The translations under genes and the position numbers were made by a program. The notes beneath the pieces are model-generated. The model was given only the letters and a program-made list of their open reading frames with translations. It had not been told where the DNA came from and did not search any database. From contig JADNYJ010000466.1 in the NCBI GenBank assembly GCA_015501075.1, forward strand, positions 1-24,682: a stretch of DNA of 24,682 nucleotides. Reading direction: 5' to 3'. Origin of the DNA: Gymnopilus junonius. Its lineage: Eukaryota > Basidiomycota > Agaricomycetes > Agaricales > Galerinaceae. Below are positions 19,135 through 24,682 of the stretch, piece by piece. How positions within the stretch are numbered: the stretch's first letter is position 1; every line of letters begins with the position of its first letter.

Positions 19135-20683
19135 ATGAGCATAAATGTTGACGACACTGACTCGTCTATCCGCTACTCTGGCAACTGGGATGTACTTATT
19201 GGGTCAACCAGACAGTGGGGTGCAGGAACAGTACACTCCACAACGCAACACGGAGCAAGCGCTACTATCACCTTTACCGGTATGCCTCGATTTTTTTTAA
19301 GGTTTATATACCCCTAGTACTCAAGGAAAACCGCACAGGGACTCGAATTGTGTTGTACTGCACCTTGTTTCACGGCACCGGAAACGAAATTGCCAACCTT
19401 AACTTTGATGGCAAAACAACTACAGTGTCGAAGCCCTCGCAGTCCCAGGACGTCTTCAATGATGTCTGGTTTGATTCAGGCGAGATTCTCGGTGTTCAGC
19501 ATACTCTTGTAATTTCCAATGGAGGCGGCTCTTCGGATACACCTCTTCAGATTGACCAATTTTTCATTGAGGGCGTTCTCGACTCTCCCTCTGCTGCCCC
19601 ACCACCGCCACCGACACCTTCCCCTACAGCCTCTCCTAATCAAGCCATTCAACAGAAAACAACTACGACTACGCAGGTTACAACGGCCCTTGACAATGCA
19701 GGCGGAGCAGCAAAAACATCGTCGTCGAGGTCCGGATCTGTCTCCTCGTCCCCCACTTCTTCATCTAATCCTTTGTCCCCATCGAGCTCCGGTGCACCGG
19801 GTTCCAGTACAACAAGTTCCGGTGCACTATCAACTGGCAAGCGTTGGTATATCTCCACTCTTCGTCCCTGCTTACGCCGAGCTTTTTCTAGCTTTGATGA
19901 CTGCAGCACCGACAACCGTCATGGGTATAGGAGACACGACGGTGGTTTCTATTCAATATATCCCCACCGCAAGCGTCAATGGGAGTTCCCCGGATGAAGT
20001 AGCAAATCCTTCGAAGTCTGGTGCAATACATTCGTCGAGGATGGTTGCAGTAGGTGGCATTGTCGGTGGAGTAATTGGAGCACTGTTCCTCATCCTGTCA
20101 TTGCTATTGCTATTTTTTATCTTACGACGCCGTAAGAAGGCAAATCAGCACATTTTACTTGCTGATGACGCTGAGAAACTTAATGGTATGTCCTCCTATA
20201 TGCTATTATCACGTAGTCATCTTAATGAGCCCTCCCACAGCCCGACCCAGAAACCCAACCGCCGTCACCCCCTTCCCAATTGATAATTCCACTCCTGACC
20301 ATCGGCCTACGGTTGGATCAAAACTTCACAGTCCTCCCATGGCAGACGCTCAAGAGATCACCAGTACAGTCTCCGACACGTCTTCCTCCGGCATGTATGT
20401 GGCTAGTCGTACGGAGAAGCAATCGGATTTTTTTTCGGATACCTCTCATCAATTCGCACCTTTAACTGGTGTGATTCCCACCCAATCAAACTCTCCTCAT
20501 CGCGATACTTCTCATTCATTCTACGCACCTTACAACCATGGCCAAGATACCGCCCTCCATGGATCGCGGCCTTTATCCGGCGAGACCGTTGTCGAGTCTG
20601 CATTGAGCCCTATACACGTCTCTCCTCCCTATGCAGACGACGCACTCAGGCCGCCTTCTTACCATCAGAACCCGAGCAATTGA
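19135..20683 (+). CDS. Single-pass membrane protein, Ser/Thr/Pro stalk (paralogue B)
   Basis: Four exons: 19135-19279, 19339-19842, 19892-20185 and 20241-20683, fully in frame, 461 residues. It is a tandem paralogue of the gene at 15978-17556: both start with VDDTDSSIRYSGNW-type sequence, share CTLFHG.GNEIAN and FDGKT, place an intron after the first 48-50 residues, and have TTVVSIQ before the membrane helix. The stalk (about residues 140-215) is almost pure Ser, Pro, Thr and Gly. The membrane helix is at about 268-294, followed by RRRKKANQH. The cytoplasmic tail is Ser/Pro/His-rich and ends RPPSYHQNPSN, close to the tail end of paralogue A. No N-terminal signal peptide, so insertion probably depends on the internal helix. 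Partner and function unknown. Confidence 0.85.
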
Positions 20684-21710
20684 ATTAAACCGATCGGACA
20701 ATTTATCTTCTCACACGAAGCTCGGCCTTCTAACGATAGACAAACTTTGGATTGTATCCACCCTACTTTTGTTAGTCCACAGAATTACTTTTTCATTCCT
20801 TCATCAAACTCGTTAGCCTTCGTCATTTTTCATCGGTATTTGGGAACAAAGCACTATTGGCTTGCATGCTACAAAATGCTTGTATAACGTCTTGCCGCCG
20901 TTGGATGAGAAGATTACCATGTGGTTTCCCCACTACAGGTCCGTACAGTCGTCATTTCTGAATTCTCATCAAAGATCTGTCAGTGTCGAAGACCCATCTT
21001 CCTCGTGATTGCGTCAGGATGATATGCTGTCAGCACAATCGAAGAGCTCATATTATCTCTCTGGGTGCTCTGGGATGAGCATGATAAGGGATGAGCATAA
21101 TGGGCTGACCCTTTTTCCTTCGTGATATGGGAGTAGCTGGGTTCGATATTCAACGGAGGAGCGACACTTGGTATGAGGGCTATAAGGACTGGTGAGATGT
21201 TGAGAAGGTCAGGAATAGCCGCGATAGAAGGCCAAATCTGCGCAGTCCAATTTGGCAAACGTGTTGCCCATCGCACTTGACTACAAATCGATTTTGGAGC
21301 TATTAATATTTAAAACTTGAAAGGAATGATTCCGAATGAATGTAAGTAGGTCTCCGGATCAATAAAAATCTAGAGCCGGAGCCCTAGTATACAGACTTAA
21401 CAGATATGATAATATCGGTCGTACTGTGATTACAATGCTCCAGATTGCGGCAAACGCTATTCAGAGATATTCAAAGGAAAAATCGGCATTTAAGATCACT
21501 CCTTCCATTTAAGTAAAAAATATCTATATCGGGTTGCCCCGAAATTAAGTTTCTCGTTCCTTGGCTTCTTTGTTGCCATCAATGTAAGACCGTTGCATAT
21601 GTAAACATAAATGGGCGACCTTCAATTAAAACTTTTCGTGTGTCTCATAATCGTTGCTAACCAGAAGAGAATATACAGTGATATAACCTATGTAAAGGGC
21701 TATGACTTTC
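20684..21710. other. Convergent intergenic region
   Basis: Lies between the ends of paralogue B (plus) and the amidase gene (minus), so it should hold two 3' ends. AT-rich parts at 21300-21700 suit polyadenylation. A minus-strand open frame at 20980-21276 lacks an in-frame ATG at its start and has no recognised family. A 16-bp near-duplicate lies at 21072-21103. Confidence 0.5.
21072..21103. repeat. 16-bp imperfect tandem duplication
   Basis: GGGATGAGCATGATAA is followed directly by GGGATGAGCATAATGG; the first 11 bases are identical. Probably replication slippage. Confidence 0.8.
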
Positions 21711-23871
21711 CTATTTTCCTATTACGTCCTTCAACTGTGTTTTCGGTATAGCAGCTGGGAAGGCTTTACGAGCCAACCTTGTCTGTGTTTTCTGCTCATA
21801 TGCGAAAGCAAATCCAACCAAGTCGAATTCCGAAAAGGCTGTTCCGAGGAAAGAAAGTCCGAACGGAGCACCGGGGGCAGGATATACAGTCAAAGGGCCT
21901 GCTGATTGAATCGTAACATTGTCGGGGAAGAAACCCAGTGGCACTGAGCCGAGGCAGAGATATTTATCAATAATTGGGCATTGACTATAAGGTTTAGCTC
22001 ACCTGTAACAATCGGATATCCGGCAATGGCTAGAAGAGAAATGATAAATCAATCACTGGTCATATTATTTCAGACTACCAATATATCTACCTGCAGGCAC
22101 GGTCGTGAGCCCTGCAGCCGGCAAAATTAATGCATCTAAATTGTTTGCTTTCAGGGCTGCATCAATACCACGAGTTGCGCCAAGATCCTTATTGAAAGCG
22201 AGAGATTGAAAGTATGCCGCATTACGTCCAGTTGTGGCTTCCGATTTGATGAGGCTGTAAAAGAGTAGAATTACCATATTCGAACAATATTGGACCCAAC
22301 AGACGTACGTGCTTTGAGAAGTGAAATTTGTAGGTTCCTCAAGTGTCGGGTTGGCATTATCGAAGGCAATTAGATCAGCGAGACTGCGGACTCCTGAAGG
22401 ATTCGCCAGGAGCGCCTGATAATATGCATCGAGTTGGATCTAAATATATTCAGTCAATATCGCGAATGGAGGCTTATAGTCATAGTCACACCTTGAAGTC
22501 GACATCTAACACTACAGTTTCATTCCCAGAATTTGCAATTTCCTCCGCTGATGGTAAATCTGCTGGGTCTACAACTGTAGCACCCAAGCTTTTGATAGTC
22601 AACAGTGCCTCCTCAAATGCAGTATTTATGGATGGATCGTTTCCCGTTACGCTCTCGTCCAGGAAAACGTGACGTGGAACACCAATACGCTTCCCCTTCA
22701 AGGCGTTCTTGTTGAGTGCCTTTGTAAAGTCTGGAACAATAGGAGGCTGAGCGAGAGTGAAATTATCGTTTGGATCTTTCCCTGCGATGACGGAAAGCAC
22801 GATTGCAGCATCCGTCACAGATCTCGTCAATGGACCTATGGTGTCCTGGTGCTCGGAAATTGGGACAACTGGAGAAAATGATGTGTCAAATGAGGCGACG
22901 GTTCATGGAAAAATAGCATACCTCCTGCTCGTGAAGTCAACCCAACAGTGGGTTTGATACCCGCTAGATTATTGTGACTTGTAGGACAGGTAATGCTACC
23001 GTCAGTCTCCGATCCTAACGTTACCGCGACCAGTCCAATAGAGGCCGCGACGCCAGATCCAGACGAAGATCCACATGGATCGGCATTGGGAAAGTAAGCA
23101 TTGGTGTTTTGCCCGCCCCTCCCAGACCATCCGGACGCCAAATTACCTCTAAAGTGAGCAAATTCTGACAAGTTAGCCTTTCCTAGTTCGGAGATATTAT
23201 TAGAATCTCCAGTGAGTAGAGTTGAGCAGCCGACGTACCCAGAATAATTGCCCCAGCTTTTCTGAGACGCTTTACCACGCCTGCATCTTCTGGCACAATA
23301 GATCCCAGAAGACTGAAAGAGCCAGCAGTTGTGTTCATGCCTTGAAATCAATATAACCTTGCTCAATCTGTTCATTGCCGAGGAATAACTAACCTTCTGA
23401 AGCAACGGTGGCGATATTGTCCTGTAAAAAGAACCATGAGAAAGCAGCACTTGGTTTTTCTCATACAGAAGCAGGAACCTTCAAGAGAATAGGAATGCCG
23501 TGCAACAGTGACCGCTTTCCCAACAATTTCCGTTCTTTATCTAAGGCGGCTGCTTGTTTCAATGCAGAGGGTTCAATTCAAGAACGGTACGAAGAGTGGG
23601 TCCCTTCAGGTTGACCTCATCTATGCGACTGAAGTACGCCTAAAGCTTGGGTATCAAAATAAGCATGGGTTGCCAGACAGAAGTTTCACACCTTGACCAA
23701 ATCGACGCTACTAAAATGACCTGCATCGAGTCCTGCTTGAAGTTCCAAAACCGATGCCTCATAAAGGTCGGGAAATACGACTGCCTTAGATCCATCCGTA
23801 CTCGCAGAAATACCCATTGAGAAAGCAAGAAGAGCGAGCAAAGTGGACCACCACAAGTTCAAGACGATCAT
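21711..23871 (-). pseudogene. Secreted amidase-signature enzyme with one-base frameshift
   Basis: Ten exons on the minus strand: 23692-23871, 23479-23639, 23394-23421, 23239-23340, 22922-23182, 22492-22868, 22309-22439, 22091-22254, 22003-22029 and 21711-21943, about 554 codons. The N-terminus (LWWSTLLALLAFSMGISAS) is a signal peptide. Amidase-signature hallmarks: the catalytic-type Lys in ILLKDNIAT, the Gly/Ser loop PCGSSSGSGVAAS, and the nucleophile motif LGSETDGSI, the usual Ser-cisSer-Lys triad. Such enzymes hydrolyse amides; the fungal secreted group has no assigned substrate that I can name. Exon 2 is one base short: after LELN the codon at 23568-23570 lacks a base, and the frame continues one register off with SALKQAAALDKERK. 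All other exons and splice sites are intact, so this is either a young null allele or a sequencing error. Confidence 0.85.
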
Positions 23872-24682
23872 TAGTCTGCCGTTTTCGTCGTGCAGGATGG
23901 AGGTCTAGAGGGAGTCGTATGGACGGATTCTTCGCTTCGTTTAAATAAGAAGACGCATAGGAGACGTATTACCGTACGATATCGTCCGTAAGGTGGCCTT
24001 GCCGCTGGATGGAACCTCTGATAAGCTGATCTTTTTCCATGAGAAGGGCAAAAAAACCAGTAGATAAGAAATTCTGCAGTCAGGAATGGAGTGGTGTCTT
24101 CCACGCACATTGATATTCCACATGTACATGAGAAGATTTGCGAGTGAAAAAAAGACATGCGAAGCGAATTCTCAATATAATTTCGGCACCGTTACGTGTG
24201 AAGCCTGTGAAGTCGAAGGACCTACGTAGACCGTACCACTTTCCATACATGATGCATGACCAGTGACTGGCGGGATGATAGCCAAGACTGAAAAGTCTTT
24301 TGAACTTAGAAAATATCTGAGAGCCCAAGCGCTCACCGATCCAACACAACTGGCATTCCTCGTTAATTGCAGTGCACAAGATTAAACTTGAATCTTTGAT
24401 GAATTCATGCATTACATAGCGCAGGCACAAAACAGCTTTGTAACGTACGAATATGCAACAAGGCGACCATAGGAGTAACGGAGCAACAAATGAGGCTGAC
24501 TGTGAATTCGCTCGAGCATTCTTTTAGATTTAATTTTATATGGCAGTTTGCGATGGTAGAAAGGGCGACACTCACAGCGAAAACAACAACCACTACCGAT
24601 TTGATTCCATCTACTAAATTCATAAACTCCTTGTATGCCAGGAAAAGGTTTTGGTTTTGGCGTCCGCCAGTGCCTTTCCGTT
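23872..24682. other. Upstream flank of the amidase gene to window end
   Basis: Contains the presumed promoter of the amidase gene and several overlapping minus-strand frames (for example 24080-24430) with no recognised family, most lacking an ATG. The one ATG-started hydrophobic ORF is listed separately. The edge of the window may cut a further gene. Confidence 0.4.
24405..24623 (-). CDS. Short ORF with hydrophobic N-terminus, uncertain
   Basis: ATG-started frame of 72 codons. Residues 9-25 (SVVVVVFAVSVALSTIA) would make a signal peptide or membrane anchor, and five cysteines follow. A GTGAGT donor at codon 17 and an AAAAG acceptor further on suggest it could be the first exon of a larger, spliced gene running toward 24080, but no continuous model was found. 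No family recognised. Confidence 0.25.
   Translation of the reverse strand: MNLVDGIKSVVVVVFAVSVALSTIANCHIKLNLKECSSEFTVSLICCSVTPMVALLHIRTLQSCFVPALCNA

Noticed and set aside
19649..19915. 88-codon acidic minus-strand ORF
   Set aside because: It is the antisense shadow of the Ser/Thr/Pro stalk of paralogue B.
20980..21276. 98-codon minus-strand ORF
   Set aside because: No ATG at its 5' end, no recognisable family, and it lies in a region expected to hold only 3' ends.

Overview
The window looks like nuclear DNA of a mushroom-type basidiomycete (Agaricomycetes). Genes are split by many short introns (mostly 47-62 nt, GT...AG), base composition is balanced, and tandem genes encode the Ser/Thr/Pro-stalk single-pass membrane proteins typical of agaric genomes. 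I see no bacterial operon structure, rRNA, convincing tRNA, CRISPR array or intact transposon. All exon models were built by eye from splice signals and reading-frame continuity, with no database search.

Layout: 1-1928, no supported gene. 1929-3082 (+), a 347-residue unrecognised protein with a low-complexity C-terminal part. 3498-3923 (+), the small complex I subunit NDUFA1/MWFE. 3924-6784, a gene-poor stretch with decayed-looking coding fragments and a 60-bp repeat. 6785-8672 (-), a mitochondrial lipoate-protein ligase/lipoyltransferase. 8962-9684 (+), the complex I assembly factor NDUFAF3. 9762-10445 (-), a ubiquitin-fold-like protein. 10686-11709 (+), the twin-CX9C complex I subunit NDUFA8. 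11958-12458, a likely decayed coding sequence. 12774-15533 (+), a NOL11-like nucleolar protein. 15978-17556 and 19135-20683 (+), two tandem paralogues of a leaderless single-pass membrane protein. 21711-23871 (-), a secreted amidase-signature enzyme with a one-base frameshift. 23872-24682, a short ORF of uncertain reality.

The block from about 3.5 to 11.7 kb is unusually rich in mitochondrial genes: three complex I genes plus a lipoylation enzyme. Four of its genes form two divergent pairs (lipoate ligase/NDUFAF3, UBL protein/NDUFA8) that meet tail to tail, so intergenic distances are short and promoters may be shared.

Main points for a second look: the lipoate ligase keeps its conserved K-V-S-G-S-A-Y motif only if one intron is spliced AT...AC; the UBL gene seems to have a first coding exon consisting of ATG alone; the two membrane-protein paralogues share a near-identical 17-bp upstream motif, and the first copy has a reading-frame conflict in its stalk; and the amidase carries a single-base frameshift.
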